From: Ferrimonas kyonanensis DSM 18153
GTDB taxonomy: Bacteria > Pseudomonadota > Gammaproteobacteria > Enterobacterales > Shewanellaceae
Assembly (NCBI RefSeq): GCF_000425405.1
Contig: NZ_AUDJ01000042.1
Coordinates: forward strand, 1-36,445
Reading direction: 5' to 3'
DNA length: 36,445 bases
The notes below the pieces were generated by a model. The model ran no database searches. It was not told where the DNA came from and saw only the letters and a program-made list of their open reading frames with translations. Within the stretch, counting starts at the first letter, position 1, and the number at the start of each line of letters is the position of its first letter. Position numbers and translations under genes: made by a program. Of this stretch, positions 6,591 to 15,626 are shown in pieces.

Positions 6591-7309
6591 GCCAATGCCT
6601 CCTCAATGGTGAAACGGCCGGTGAGCAGCGCCTTGCCGATGATGATGCCGCCAATGCCGATGGCCTTGAGTTGGCGCAGATCCTCCAGTTCGGCAATGCC
6701 GCCGGAGGCCTGCCAGCACACTTGCGGGTACTGTTGAATCAGCCGGGCGTACAGGGCTACGTTGGGGCCGCTGAGCATGCCATCACGGTCGATGTCGGTG
6801 CACAGGACGTGTTTGAGTCCGGCCTGCAGCAACGGCGCAATCACCTCGTCGATGAGTTTGCCTGAGCCTTGTTGCCAGCCGTGGGTGGCCACCTGGGCGT
6901 TGCCGTCGGTGTCCAGCAGCAGATCCAGTGCCACGGTGATGCGCTCTGGCCCAAAGGCTTCGATCCAGCCGGCAACGGTCTGGGGCTCTCGGGCAGCCAG
7001 GGAGCCGATCACCACCTTGTCCACGCCAAGTGCCAGCAGCGATTCCACCTCCTGGCGATCGCGAATGCCACCGCCGACCTGCAGGGGGGCGTCCAGGCCC
7101 TGAGCCAGGGCGGTGATGGTGGCCAGCTGGCGCTGGGCGGGATCCTTGGCGCCATCCAGATCCACCAGGTGCAACTGGCGACTGCCAGCGTTCTGATAGG
7201 CCTGCAATTGAGCGAGAGGGTCGGTGTCGAACTGGGTGACCTGGTTAAAGTCGCCTTTTTTCAGGCGCACTACCTGGCCGTTAATGAGATCGATTGCAGG
7301 GATGATCAC
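6572..7309 (-). CDS. hisA: ProFAR isomerase (1-(5-phosphoribosyl)-5-[(phosphoribosylamino)methylideneamino]imidazole-4-carboxamide isomerase)
   Basis: HisA (245 aa, usual length) is a (beta/alpha)8 barrel that catalyses the Amadori rearrangement of ProFAR to PRFAR. The start [20 protein letters not shown] carries the catalytic Asp in AIDL, and the second catalytic Asp is in [11 protein letters not shown]. Phosphate sites VGGGIRD and ASGGIAEL are intact. The gene overlaps hisH by four bases (ATGA) and hisF by 19 bases. Confidence 0.98.
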   Translation of the reverse strand: MIIPAIDLINGQVVRLKKGDFNQVTQFDTDPLAQLQAYQNAGSRQLHLVDLDGAKDPAQRQLATITALAQGLDAPLQVGGGIRDRQEVESLLALGVDKVVIGSLAAREPQTVAGWIEAFGPERITVALDLLLDTDGNAQVATHGWQQGSGKLIDEVIAPLLQAGLKHVLCTDIDRDGMLSGPNVALYARLIQQYPQVCWQASGGIAELEDLRQLKAIGIGGIIIGKALLTGRFTIEEALACWQNA

Positions 7310-7914
7310 GATGGCATCTCCAGAAAGTTTTGCAGTATTTTGGCGCCCACCGGGCCGCTGCGTTCGGGGTGGAACTGCACCCCCATCAGGTTGCCGCGAC
7401 CGACGGCGGCGGAAAACGTCTGTCCATAGTGACAGCGGGCCAGGGTCAGCTCCGACTCGGCCACGGCGTAGCTGTGAACAAAGTAGAGGTGGCTGCCGTC
7501 GGCAATGCCGGCAAACAGCGGGTGGTCGCCAGGGCTGATGGTGTTCCAGCCCATATGGGGCAGGGGTTGACCATCGGCCTTGAGCTTGCGACAGCGAAAC
7601 GGCAACAGGCCGGTGAGCCGGGCCTGGCCTTCGTCGCTGCTCTGGCCCAGCAGCTGCATGCCCAGACAGATCCCCAGTACAGGTTGGGTTAGCTGGCCCA
7701 GGGTCTCGAGGACACCGGAGTCACGCAGTGCCTGCATGCCCGCCGGCGCGCTGCCGACACCGGGCAGGATCACCCGGTCGCTGGCGAGGATCTGCGCCGG
7801 GTCGCGGCTGACCGTGACTTCGGCGCCCAGTCGCAGCAGCGCAAAGCGAACCGAGCTGAGGTTGGCACAGCCGGTGTCGATGATGGTAACCCGTTTCGGT
7901 TGAGACTGGCTCAT
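7306..7914 (-). CDS. hisH: Imidazole glycerol phosphate synthase, glutaminase subunit
   Basis: HisH (202 aa) is a class I glutamine amidotransferase that supplies ammonia to HisF. The triad is visible: Cys83 in GICLGMQLLG, His182 and Glu184 in VQFHPERSG. The oxyanion-strand PGVGSAPAG at 51-59 is typical. The start overlaps the hisB stop by one base (TAATG on the coding strand), and the end overlaps the hisA start by four, as expected for subunits made in fixed ratio. Confidence 0.98.
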   Translation of the reverse strand: MSQSQPKRVTIIDTGCANLSSVRFALLRLGAEVTVSRDPAQILASDRVILPGVGSAPAGMQALRDSGVLETLGQLTQPVLGICLGMQLLGQSSDEGQARLTGLLPFRCRKLKADGQPLPHMGWNTISPGDHPLFAGIADGSHLYFVHSYAVAESELTLARCHYGQTFSAAVGRGNLMGVQFHPERSGPVGAKILQNFLEMPS

Positions 7915-8984
7915 TACAGCACTCCTTTGGAGGAGGGCAACTGGTCACCTTCGATGGCGATGGCCTGACGCAGGGTGCGGCCAAACACCTTGAACAGCGC
8001 TTCCACCTTGTGGTGTTCGTTGTCGCCGTTTACCGACAGGTGCAGGGTGGCGCCCAGGCTGTCAGCCAGCGAGCGGAAAAAGTGCGGCACCATCTCGGTG
8101 CTGAGATCGCCCACCTTGTCACGGTTGAAGCTGGCCTCGAAACGCAGGTAAGGGCGGCCGGACAGATCCAGCAGGCATTGGGCCTGGGTTTCGTCCATCG
8201 GCAGGGCAAATCCGAACCGGCCAATGCCGCGCTTGTTGCCCAAGGCTTGTTTTAGCGCCGTCCCCAGGGTCAGGGCCACGTCTTCGACACTGTGGTGCTC
8301 GTCGATGTGCAGGTCGCCGCTCATGGTCAGCTCCATGGCGATGCCGCCGTGGGTGGCGATCTGCTCCAGCATGTGGTCAAAAAAGCCGACACCGGTGTTG
8401 ATCGACACCGGCCCATTGCTGTCCAGATCGACGCTGATGTTGATGTCGGTTTCCTTGGTGGTGCGGCGGGCACTGGCGCGGCGATCGCCCTGGGTTAACT
8501 GGCGAACGATGGCGTCCCAGCCATGGGTGTCACGGTCGTATTGAATGCCGGCAATGCCCATGGCCTCGGCCAGTTGCAGATCGGTGTTGCGGTCGCCGAT
8601 GACCGCCGAGCGGGTAAAGTCGATACGCCCCTGGGTCAGGAAGTCTCGAACCAGTCCCAGCTTGGGTTTGCGACAGCTGCAGTTGTCCTGATCAAAGTGG
8701 GGGCAGATCAGCACCTCATCGAAACGGACGCCCTGGCTGGTGAACAGGGCCATCATGGCGTTGTGGGGCGCATCGAAGTCCTGCTGGGGAAAGCTGTCTG
8801 TGCCCAGCCCGTCCTGGTTGGACACCATTACCAGCACATAGCCGGCTTGCTGCAGCGCCAGCAGGGCCGGTACTACACCGGGCTCAAATACCAGCTTTTC
8901 CAGTGAATCCAGCTGTTTGTCGATGGCAGGCTCCTCTACCAGAGTGCCATCGCGGTCGATAAAGAGGATGGGTTGTTGGCTCAT
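7914..8984 (-). CDS. hisB: Bifunctional histidinol-phosphatase / imidazoleglycerol-phosphate dehydratase
   Basis: The 356-residue fusion has an N-terminal HAD phosphatase domain (1-165) with the DRDGT nucleophile motif (Asp10, Asp12), a Zn-binding Cys/His cluster in [15 protein letters not shown], and the motif [10 protein letters not shown]. The C-terminal dehydratase domain (about 166-356) has [14 protein letters not shown] and [14 protein letters not shown] metal sites and a second [12 protein letters not shown] motif. It therefore catalyses both dehydration of IGP and dephosphorylation of histidinol phosphate. The fused form is characteristic of gammaproteobacteria. Three bases or fewer separate it from its neighbours. 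Confidence 0.98.
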   Translation of the reverse strand: MSQQPILFIDRDGTLVEEPAIDKQLDSLEKLVFEPGVVPALLALQQAGYVLVMVSNQDGLGTDSFPQQDFDAPHNAMMALFTSQGVRFDEVLICPHFDQDNCSCRKPKLGLVRDFLTQGRIDFTRSAVIGDRNTDLQLAEAMGIAGIQYDRDTHGWDAIVRQLTQGDRRASARRTTKETDINISVDLDSNGPVSINTGVGFFDHMLEQIATHGGIAMELTMSGDLHIDEHHSVEDVALTLGTALKQALGNKRGIGRFGFALPMDETQAQCLLDLSGRPYLRFEASFNRDKVGDLSTEMVPHFFRSLADSLGATLHLSVNGDNEHHKVEALFKVFGRTLRQAIAIEGDQLPSSKGVL

Positions 8985-8986
8985 TG

Positions 8987-10045
8987 TTATGCATCCTGTC
9001 GGGGTTGTTGTAGGGCGGGTTCCAGTGCGGCCATCAAGGTGGCCATCTCCGATTCACTGCCGATGCTGACCCTCAGCCAGCCTGGCAACGCCGAGTAGGC
9101 GCGGATCAAAATGCCTTTGCCGGCCAGCTCAGTCAGCAATGCGTCGGCGTTCTCGGCTTCAAACAGCACAAAGTTGCTGGCGGAGTCGAGGATGGTGCCG
9201 ACGCCGGGCAGGGCGTCCAGTGCCGTTATCAGTGCCTGGCGTCGGGCATTGAGTTGACTGACCTGACTCTGCATGCGGCGAATGCCGAAATTACTCAGGG
9301 TCTCCAGGGCCAGGTCGCTAACGGGGACCGGCACCGGATAGGGGGCGATCACCTTTTCCAACATGGCGATGATGTCGTCATTGGCAAGTACGAAGCCACA
9401 GCGGGCCCCGGCCAGGGCAAACGCCTTCGACAGGGTTCGCAGGATCACCAGGTTGGGAGTGGTGGCAATGGACTTGGCCAGGCTCTGCTGCGGACAGAAC
9501 TCGATGTAGGCTTCGTCAATGACCACCAGAGTGTCGGGCAGCGCCTGTGCCAGTTGCAGCAGTTCGGCGGTCGGCACCAGAGTACCGGTGGGATTGTTGG
9601 GATTGCAGACGAACAGCAATTTGGCGTCACGCCCAGCGTCCACCAGTGCCTGGGGCAGAGTGTACCCCTGCTGCCAGGGAATTGCCTGGTAGTCGACACC
9701 ACAGGTTTCGGCACTGATGCGGTACATGCCGTAACTGGGCGTCAGGCTGACGACCCTATCCTGGCCGGGCACACAAAAGGCTCGAATCAACAGCTCAATG
9801 CCTTCGTCGGCACCGCGGCTGATCAGCACTTGCGATGGGGCAATGGCGGCATAATCGGCGTAGGCCTGGCGCAGTTGCGGCGGTTGGCAGTCCGGATAGC
9901 GATTGATGCCGGCTACATTGGCATTGCGCCAGGGACTTTCGTTGGCATTAAGCCAGACGTTGCCACCGCTGGCACTACGCCGGGCAGAGGCGTAGGGCGT
10001 CAATTCCCTTAGCTGTGGGCAACAGAGTCGTTGGGCCAGGCTCAT
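8987..10045 (-). CDS. hisC: Histidinol-phosphate aminotransferase
   Basis: HisC (352 aa) is a PLP-dependent class I/II aminotransferase that moves the amino group from glutamate to imidazole-acetol phosphate. The PLP lysine is Lys207 in [25 protein letters not shown] (147-154) and DEAYIEF (177-183) bind the cofactor. The N-terminal LTPY motif and LNANESPW are typical of HisC. The start overlaps the hisD stop by four bases. Confidence 0.98.
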   Translation of the reverse strand: MSLAQRLCCPQLRELTPYASARRSASGGNVWLNANESPWRNANVAGINRYPDCQPPQLRQAYADYAAIAPSQVLISRGADEGIELLIRAFCVPGQDRVVSLTPSYGMYRISAETCGVDYQAIPWQQGYTLPQALVDAGRDAKLLFVCNPNNPTGTLVPTAELLQLAQALPDTLVVIDEAYIEFCPQQSLAKSIATTPNLVILRTLSKAFALAGARCGFVLANDDIIAMLEKVIAPYPVPVPVSDLALETLSNFGIRRMQSQVSQLNARRQALITALDALPGVGTILDSASNFVLFEAENADALLTELAGKGILIRAYSALPGWLRVSIGSESEMATLMAALEPALQQPRQDA

Positions 10046-11340
10046 GAGTCGCTCCTTGCGGTTGATGGAGTTTGCAGGCGCAGGGCCACGGCATTGGCGT
10101 GGGCATCCAGGCCTTCGGCATCGGCCAGAGTCATCACGGTATTCGCCAGTCCCAGTAAGCCGTCTCGGCTGAGTTGCTGCACCGTATAACGGCGGCAGAA
10201 GTCGGCCAACGACAGGCTGGAAGCACTGCGGGAGGCACCGTAGGTGGGCAGGACGTGATTGGTACCACTGGCGTAGTCGCCCACAGATTCTGGTGACCAG
10301 CGGCCCAGGAAGATGGAGCCGGCGGCGCGCAGGGAGGGCAGCAGTGCCCGCGGGTCGTCGGTTTGCACTATCAAGTGCTCCGGACCGTAGCGATTGGAAA
10401 CGTCACAGGCCTGCGCCAGGGTGTCACAGATCAGAGTGCGGCTCTGGGCCAGGGCCTGGGTGGCGATCGCTCGTCGACTCAGCTTGGACAATTGGATTTG
10501 CAACTGAGCATCGACCTGGTTGGCAAACTGCTGGCTCAGGCACACCAGCATCGCCTGGCTGTCTTCCCCGTGCTCTGCCTGAGACAGCAGATCGGCCGCT
10601 ACAAACGCCGGGCTGGCGTTGTCATCGGCGATCACTAACACTTCGGAGGGCCCGGCGGGCATGTCGATGGCGGTGCCGCTGACGCTTACCTGAGTCTTGG
10701 CTTCGGTGACAAAGCGGTTGCCCGGGCCGAAAATCTTATCGACCCGAGGCACGGTTTCGGTACCGTAGGCCAGGGCTGCGATGGCCTGGGCACCGCCGAC
10801 CGGAAACAGCTGCTGAATGCCACAGCGCCAGGCGGCGTAGCAGATGGCGTCGGAAACCGGTGGTGGTGTCGCCATCACCCGAACGCGGCAACCGGCGATG
10901 CGGGCGGGCAGCGCCTGCATCAATACCGAGGAGACCAGTGGTGCACTGCCGCCGGGCACGTACAATCCGACTCGCTCGATGGCTTCACTGCGCAGCTCAC
11001 AGCGCACTCCGGGTTGGGTTTCCACCTCGACCGTGGTGAACGCCTGAGCGCGATGAAAGGCATCCAGGTTGTCGATGGCGGTGTCGATGGCCTGCTTGAG
11101 GCTGTCTTCGATACCGGCGCCGCGGCGAGCCAGTTCGTCACTGTCGTACACCAGTTGCTCCGGGCGCTGGCCGTCGAAGCGTTCACTGAGTTGCACCAGC
11201 GCTTGGTCCCCTTGCAGCCGAACCTGGCGCAAAATTGCGGTTACCGACTCGCTGAGGCTGGCATTTTGTACCTGCTCGGCGCGAGCCAGCACGGCGGCGC
11301 GGGTCTGAGGATCCAGTTGAGTCCAGTTGTAACTTTGCAT
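10042..11340 (-). CDS. hisD: Histidinol dehydrogenase
   Basis: The 432-residue enzyme oxidises histidinol to histidine in two NAD-dependent steps with a catalytic zinc. Recognisable motifs are GLYVPGGSAPLVSSVLM, VGGAQAIAALAYGTE, DMPAGPSEVLVIADD, the zinc-ligand stretch DLLSQAEHGEDS, and the catalytic Glu/His in YGPEHLIV. Length matches E. coli HisD (434). Only three bases separate it from the hisG stop. Confidence 0.98.
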   Translation of the reverse strand: MQSYNWTQLDPQTRAAVLARAEQVQNASLSESVTAILRQVRLQGDQALVQLSERFDGQRPEQLVYDSDELARRGAGIEDSLKQAIDTAIDNLDAFHRAQAFTTVEVETQPGVRCELRSEAIERVGLYVPGGSAPLVSSVLMQALPARIAGCRVRVMATPPPVSDAICYAAWRCGIQQLFPVGGAQAIAALAYGTETVPRVDKIFGPGNRFVTEAKTQVSVSGTAIDMPAGPSEVLVIADDNASPAFVAADLLSQAEHGEDSQAMLVCLSQQFANQVDAQLQIQLSKLSRRAIATQALAQSRTLICDTLAQACDVSNRYGPEHLIVQTDDPRALLPSLRAAGSIFLGRWSPESVGDYASGTNHVLPTYGASRSASSLSLADFCRRYTVQQLSRDGLLGLANTVMTLADAEGLDAHANAVALRLQTPSTARSDS

Positions 11341-11343
11341 GCC

Positions 11344-12240
11344 TTACCCCAGCATCTTCTCTATGGGCAATACCAGAATCGAGCTGGCACCCAGGGCTTT
11401 GAGCTGTTCCATGGTTTCCCAGAACAGGGTTTCGGAGCTGACGGCGTGCAGGGCGACCCGCTCGCTGTCTTGAGCCAGGGGCAGGATGGTGGGGTTTTCG
11501 GCCCCGGGCAGCAGTGCCACCACCTGATCTAAGGCCGCTTTGGGGGCGTGCAGCATGATGTACTTGCTTTCACGGGCCTGAATCACGCCGTTGATTCGGG
11601 TCAGCAGTTTGTCCACCAACTCTTGGTTGGCCTCCGTCAATGGACGTTGGCTCTGTATCAGGGTTGCCTTGGAGCGAAACATTACCTCACACTCCTTCAG
11701 GCCATTGGCTTCCAGGGTGGCGCCAGTGCTGACCAGATCGCAGATGGCGTCTGCCAGTCCGGCTCGGGGTGCCACTTCGACCGAGCCTTTGAGCATGCAG
11801 TCGCTGAAGGGAACGCCGGCTTGATCCATAAAGCGGGCCAGCAGATAGGGGTAGGAGGTGGCAATGCGGGTATTGGCCAGCGAGGCGGGACCGGTGTAAT
11901 CCATGTCCTTGTCCACGGCTAATGACAGGCGACAGCCACCAAAGTCCAGTCGCCGCAGAGTCGAGAATTCGGCCGGTCGGGTCATGGCCTGACGCTCCAG
12001 TCGCTCCTCTTCGAGGACGTTCTCACCGACGATGCCCAGATCAACCACGCCGTCCATCACCAGACCCGGAATGTCGTCATCGCGAACCCGCAAAATATCG
12101 ATGGGCAGGTTTTGACAGTGGCTCAGCAGGCGTTGATCCCGCAGGTTGAGCTTGAGTCCGGCGCCCTTGAGCAGGGTTTGGCATTCATCGGCCAGGCGGC
12201 CGGATTTTTGGATGGCGATGCGCAGTCGTTGTTGTGTCAT
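11344..12240 (-). CDS. hisG: ATP phosphoribosyltransferase (long form)
   Basis: HisG catalyses the first committed step, joining PRPP to ATP, and is the site of feedback inhibition by histidine. The 298-residue length and C-terminal ACT-like region (about 225-298, ending in LPIEKMLG) mark the long, allosteric form. Catalytic-domain motifs include [13 protein letters not shown] at the start, [20 protein letters not shown] text at 65-80 and the PRPP loop [27 protein letters not shown]. An open frame extends upstream to 12438, but [10 protein letters not shown] at 12240 is the conserved start and the extra segment covers the attenuator. Confidence 0.97.
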   Translation of the reverse strand: MTQQRLRIAIQKSGRLADECQTLLKGAGLKLNLRDQRLLSHCQNLPIDILRVRDDDIPGLVMDGVVDLGIVGENVLEEERLERQAMTRPAEFSTLRRLDFGGCRLSLAVDKDMDYTGPASLANTRIATSYPYLLARFMDQAGVPFSDCMLKGSVEVAPRAGLADAICDLVSTGATLEANGLKECEVMFRSKATLIQSQRPLTEANQELVDKLLTRINGVIQARESKYIMLHAPKAALDQVVALLPGAENPTILPLAQDSERVALHAVSSETLFWETMEQLKALGASSILVLPIEKMLG

Positions 12241-12261
12241 GTGTTCAGTCCTGTAGATACG

Positions 12262-12292
12262 AAAAAACCCTGGGCGCTGGCTCCAGGGTTTT
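12262..12292 (-). terminator. his attenuator terminator
   Basis: On the minus strand ACCCTGG pairs with CCAGGGT (plus 12283-12289 with 12267-12273) and is followed by six U (plus A 12262-12267). It lies between the leader peptide and hisG, where it ends transcription when charged His-tRNA is plentiful. Confidence 0.9.
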
Positions 12293-12349
12293 CGGGTATT
12301 CAGTTCTGAATCCGCTGGAGGGCGCCGTTTAAACAGCAGCCTTCCAGCG
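12281..12349 (-). promoter_or_regulatory. his leader pause and anti-terminator stems
   Basis: CGCTGGA (12313-12319) pairs with TCCAGCG (12343-12349) as the upstream pause hairpin. CTGGAG (12315-12320) can instead pair with CTCCAG (12281-12286), which would remove one arm of the terminator. The two pairings are mutually exclusive, as required for ribosome-mediated attenuation. Confidence 0.8.
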
Positions 12350-12362
12350 TTAATGCCAAAGG

Positions 12363-12410
12363 CTACCGCTTGGAATGGTGATGGTGGTGTAGCGCAGTAA
12401 ACTTCAGCAT
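12363..12410 (-). CDS. hisL: his operon leader peptide
   Basis: On the minus strand a 15-codon frame encodes [15 protein letters not shown], with five consecutive His codons, ending just before the pause hairpin. AAGGA lies nine bases upstream of the ATG. When His-tRNA is uncharged the ribosome stalls on the His run and frees the anti-terminator. The enterobacterial leader has seven His codons; five is within the known range. Confidence 0.93.
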   Translation of the reverse strand: MLKFTALHHHHHSKR

Positions 12411-12435
12411 TGGAACGTTTCCTTAAATTCTTGTG

Positions 12436-12448
12436 CACGATAATCGTG
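12436..12448. promoter_or_regulatory. 13-base palindrome upstream of hisL
   Basis: CACGAT-A-ATCGTG is a perfect 6-1-6 inverted repeat just upstream of the hisL ribosome binding site, in the region where the his promoter or transcript start must lie. It may be a regulator site or a short 5' hairpin. I could not fix the promoter hexamers with confidence. Confidence 0.4.
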
Positions 12449-12589
12449 GCGTGTTTTTAAGCTAACAGGAGCGCCGGGGAGATTGCAACACCCTGACGGC
12501 AGTTTTTTTTCTCAACTGGGCCAGAGGAAGGCGGGCATTGGTTTCGGCCTGTGCCATAATGGCTGCCGAATCCATTATTCAGGCGGCGT

Positions 12590-14503
12590 ATGGCCCGTTT
12601 CCCCAACAAAATCAAGCAGGCTTTTGCCGCGAACGGCCTGCTGGCTGAACAACTGCCGAACTTCAGTTACCGCCAGGCTCAGCAGCAATTGGCCCATGCA
12701 ATTGCTCGCAACCACAAGCCCGGTCAACGCCTGGTGGCCGAGGCGGGCACCGGCACAGGCAAAACCTTTGCCTATCTGTTGCCGGCCCTGCTCAGTGGCA
12801 AACGGGTGGCCATCAGCACTGGAACCAAAAATCTGCAGGATCAGTTGTTCTTCAAGGATCTCCCCAGCTTGTTGCCGCTGCTGGACAGCGGCATTCGGGT
12901 GGCCCTGCTCAAGGGACGCAGTAACTACCTGTGCCACTACCACCTGCACCGTCATCTTGCCGATACCGACAATCAGAGCCCCATCGAGATGGATCAGCTG
13001 ATTCGAATTCGCAGCTGGGCCAACGGCACCGGCAGCGGCGATATGGCCGAGATGGACTCGCTGGCGGAGGACGCACCGATTCTGCGCAAGGTCACCTCCA
13101 CCCATGACAACTGCCTGGGACGCAAATGCCCGGAGTTTGACCGTTGTTTTCTGAAGCGGGCCCGGGCTAAGGCGATGGCGGCGGACCTGGTGGTGATTAA
13201 TCATCATCTGTTTTTTGCCGATTCCGGCCTCAAAGAGGGCGGCTTTGGCGAACTGCTTCCGGAGTTGGATTGGTTGATCTTTGATGAAGCCCATCAATTG
13301 CCTGATATTGCGCTAAATCGGTTTGGTGAGCGGCTAACGTCGTCGAACTTTCATTATCTTGCGCGGGATATTCGGCGGCTGTACCAGCAGCTCAAAGACT
13401 GCAAAAGCCTGGATACCCGCGCCGATGATCTGCAGCGCCAGGCGGATGAACTCAGCGAGGCGCTACACGCCAACGGGGCACCCGCCTGGTTGGTGCAACT
13501 GAAGTATGCCCGGGTCACCGATGCCATGGCCGAGCTTGAACAGCAGTTGCAGGGATTGCACAAGGAGTTGGGCTATCATCTGGGCCGGGATGAGTTGGCG
13601 GATCTGTGTTTTGAGCGTTGTGCCCGTTTGATGGGGTTACTGGCGCATTTTGCCGAGCCCGATGCCAGTCAGGCCTATACTCTGGAGCGGCGTAAGCAGG
13701 GCTTTGCTCTGGTCTCCAGTCCACTGTCGGTGCGTGACAAACTCACCGAGTTGTACCAGCAGTACCACTGCGCCTGGGCTTTTACCTCTGCCACCCTGCA
13801 GGTGGCCGGAGATTTTGGCTATTTTACTCGCCAGATGGCCCTGGATGACGCCGAAACTCTGATTCTTGACAGCCCCTTTGATTATCCTCGACAGGCCCTG
13901 TTGTGCGTGCCCAGGGGCCTCCCCGAACCTCATGAAGCCGGGGTGGCGGATCACCTGGCGGCCGTTGCCAATGAGCTTATCGAGGCCGCCGATGGCCGCA
14001 CCTTCCTGCTGTTTACCAGTTACCACATGATGCATCAGGTGGGCGAACGGCTCAGTCGCCGGCAGTCGCGGCCTTTGCTGGTGCAGGGCATGGACTCCAA
14101 GCGACAGTTGTTGAGTCGGTTCCACGCCTATGGCAATGCGGTGCTGTTGGGAACCAGTGCGTTTTGGGAGGGGGTGGACGTTAGAGGCCGCGGCTTGTGT
14201 TGTGTTATGATCGATAAATTGCCCTTTGTGTCGCCGGATGATCCGCTTACCCAGGCCAGAGTCAGCGCCTGCCAGCGCAGTGGCCAGGACCCCTTTAGTC
14301 AGGTGCAACTGCCCCAGGCCATTTTGGCCCTTAAGCAGGGGGTCGGACGGTTGATTCGCAGCGAGCAAGACCAAGGGGTGCTGGTGATCAGCGATCCCCG
14401 GTTAGTTCATCGCCCTTATGGCGAACAGTTTATTGCCAGCTTGCCCGCCATGGCGCGTACCCGCGAGCTGGATAACGCATTAGCACGATTAAGAGAAGTT
14501 TGA
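12590..14503 (+). CDS. yoaA: DinG/XPD-family iron-sulfur DNA helicase YoaA
   Basis: The 637-residue protein matches YoaA (636 aa in E. coli), a 5'-to-3' helicase related to XPD that partners with the polymerase chi subunit in DNA repair. Walker A is EAGTGTGKT (51-59), the DEAH box is at 232-235, and motif VI QGVGRLIRSEQDQG is near 580. Four cysteines expected to hold a [4Fe-4S] cluster are Cys115, Cys175, Cys180 and Cys186 (LCHYH and CLGRKCPEFDRC). It is divergent from the his operon, and its stop overlaps the tsaB start (TGATG). Confidence 0.95.
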   Translation: MARFPNKIKQAFAANGLLAEQLPNFSYRQAQQQLAHAIARNHKPGQRLVAEAGTGTGKTFAYLLPALLSGKRVAISTGTKNLQDQLFFKDLPSLLPLLDSGIRVALLKGRSNYLCHYHLHRHLADTDNQSPIEMDQLIRIRSWANGTGSGDMAEMDSLAEDAPILRKVTSTHDNCLGRKCPEFDRCFLKRARAKAMAADLVVINHHLFFADSGLKEGGFGELLPELDWLIFDEAHQLPDIALNRFGERLTSSNFHYLARDIRRLYQQLKDCKSLDTRADDLQRQADELSEALHANGAPAWLVQLKYARVTDAMAELEQQLQGLHKELGYHLGRDELADLCFERCARLMGLLAHFAEPDASQAYTLERRKQGFALVSSPLSVRDKLTELYQQYHCAWAFTSATLQVAGDFGYFTRQMALDDAETLILDSPFDYPRQALLCVPRGLPEPHEAGVADHLAAVANELIEAADGRTFLLFTSYHMMHQVGERLSRRQSRPLLVQGMDSKRQLLSRFHAYGNAVLLGTSAFWEGVDVRGRGLCCVMIDKLPFVSPDDPLTQARVSACQRSGQDPFSQVQLPQAILALKQGVGRLIRSEQDQGVLVISDPRLVHRPYGEQFIASLPAMARTRELDNALARLREV

Positions 14504-15192
14504 TGTCTGCAAAGATTTTGATCATCGACACCGCCACCGAGAACTGCTCGGCGGCGCTGATCCTTGGCGACACCGTTACCGCCTTGTGTGAAGAGGCCCC
14601 CCGCGAGCACAGCCAGAAGATTCTGCCGTTTGTCAAGCAACTGATGGAGGACGCCGGACTGGCGCTGAACCAGTTGGATGCCATCGGTTTTGGTCGTGGT
14701 CCGGGCAGTTTTACCGGTATCCGTATTGGCACATCGATGATGCAAGGTTTGGCGCTGGGGGCGGAGTTGCCAGTGTTGCCGATCTCCAATCTGGCGGCCA
14801 TGGCACAGGGTGCCATCGATGCCGGTGCCACCTCAGTGATCGCCGCCATTGATGCTCGAATGGGCGAAGTCTACGCGGCCCGCTACGACGCCGAGCAGGG
14901 GTTGGCGGTACTGCAGGGGCAGGAGATGGTGATCGCACCTGAGCAGTTACTGCAGCTGGAACTGATGCAGGGAGAGGGGCTGGTGGCCGTAGGCACCGGT
15001 TTTGAAACCTATCCGCAACTGCTGGATGACGGTCGCCTGCAGCTTGCTGGCGATTGCCGATTGCCCAGTGCTAAGATGATGGTGCCTCTGGCACTGGCTC
15101 AGTTTAAGCAGGGGCTGGCACAACCGCTGGAGCAGGTTGAGCCGGTGTACCTGAGGGATAACGTGGCCTGGAAAAAGATGCCGGGCAAGTAG
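14503..15192 (+). CDS. tsaB: tRNA N6-threonylcarbamoyladenosine synthesis protein TsaB
   Basis: TsaB (229 aa; 231 in E. coli) is the ASKHA-fold partner that holds TsaD and TsaE together for t6A37 modification of ANN-decoding tRNAs. The N-terminal ILIIDTATENCSAALI and the GRGPGSFTGIRIG motif (about 65-77) are characteristic; it lacks the metal-binding His pair of TsaD. ATG 14503 overlaps the yoaA stop by one base, and a TTG three bases earlier is less likely. The yoaA-tsaB pairing is common in gammaproteobacteria. Confidence 0.97.
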   Translation: MSAKILIIDTATENCSAALILGDTVTALCEEAPREHSQKILPFVKQLMEDAGLALNQLDAIGFGRGPGSFTGIRIGTSMMQGLALGAELPVLPISNLAAMAQGAIDAGATSVIAAIDARMGEVYAARYDAEQGLAVLQGQEMVIAPEQLLQLELMQGEGLVAVGTGFETYPQLLDDGRLQLAGDCRLPSAKMMVPLALAQFKQGLAQPLEQVEPVYLRDNVAWKKMPGK

Positions 15193-15223
15193 TTCCACGT
15201 ATGGATAAAGGATGGATGCCGTG

Positions 15224-15499
15224 ATGCAGCCCGTTGGCTTACTTAGCCAAGTTCCGGCCCGGCCGGATGCAAAAATCAAGCGCGACCATGCGCCTGAGGA
15301 AGCGGCTGCGCCGACATCGGTGGCCTCTAAACTGGTGCTGCCTGCCGATGCCCAATCCTGGCAGCAGTGGCAGGCAGGCCGTGCCCGCTTAGTGGATGAC
15401 CACGCCAACTCCAATGCCATTGCCACCTACAACGAGATGGTCAATCAGCCATTGCGGCAGCAATTGCAATCGATGATCGGTGTCGACCTGTACGTCTGA
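15224..15499 (+). CDS. Small hypothetical protein downstream of tsaB (91 aa)
   Basis: I do not recognise a named family. The first 40 residues are Pro/Ala-rich and probably disordered. The rest is helical, with a Trp pair (SWQQWQAGRARLVDD) and a C-terminal LRQQLQSMIGVDLYV, so a short conserved C-terminal domain is plausible. ATG 15224 is preferred because AGGATGG lies 7-11 bases upstream; ATG 15212 would overlap that ribosome site and would give 95 residues. It follows tsaB by 31 bases and is probably in the yoaA-tsaB transcript. Confidence 0.75.
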   Translation: MQPVGLLSQVPARPDAKIKRDHAPEEAAAPTSVASKLVLPADAQSWQQWQAGRARLVDDHANSNAIATYNEMVNQPLRQQLQSMIGVDLYV

Positions 15500-15528
15500 T
15501 CGCGTCTTCCTGGGCGTTTGCAAAGATT

Positions 15529-15550
15529 TTGCAACAACTTAGCGTTGCAA
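15529..15550. promoter_or_regulatory. Inverted repeat before the exported methyltransferase gene
   Basis: TTGCAAC (15529-15535) and GTTGCAA (15544-15550) form a seven-base inverted repeat with an eight-base gap. No T run follows, so an operator is as likely as a terminator for the preceding gene. It lies about 77 bases before the ATG at 15627. Confidence 0.35.
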
Positions 15551-15626
15551 TCTCCTACCACGGCGATAGGGTATTAGCCTGTCTTCTACGCCGATTTCCC
15601 GCGTCCGTTCCAAGGAGGAACCCCCG

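Noticed and set aside
9254-10012. Plus-strand frame of 252 codons opposite hisC
   Set aside because: It is Gly/Gln/His-rich, with no ribosome site, and is a typical antisense shadow of a GC-rich gene.
11344-12438. A 364-residue frame extending HisG upstream
   Set aside because: The added segment covers the attenuator and leader peptide; the conserved HisG start is at 12240.
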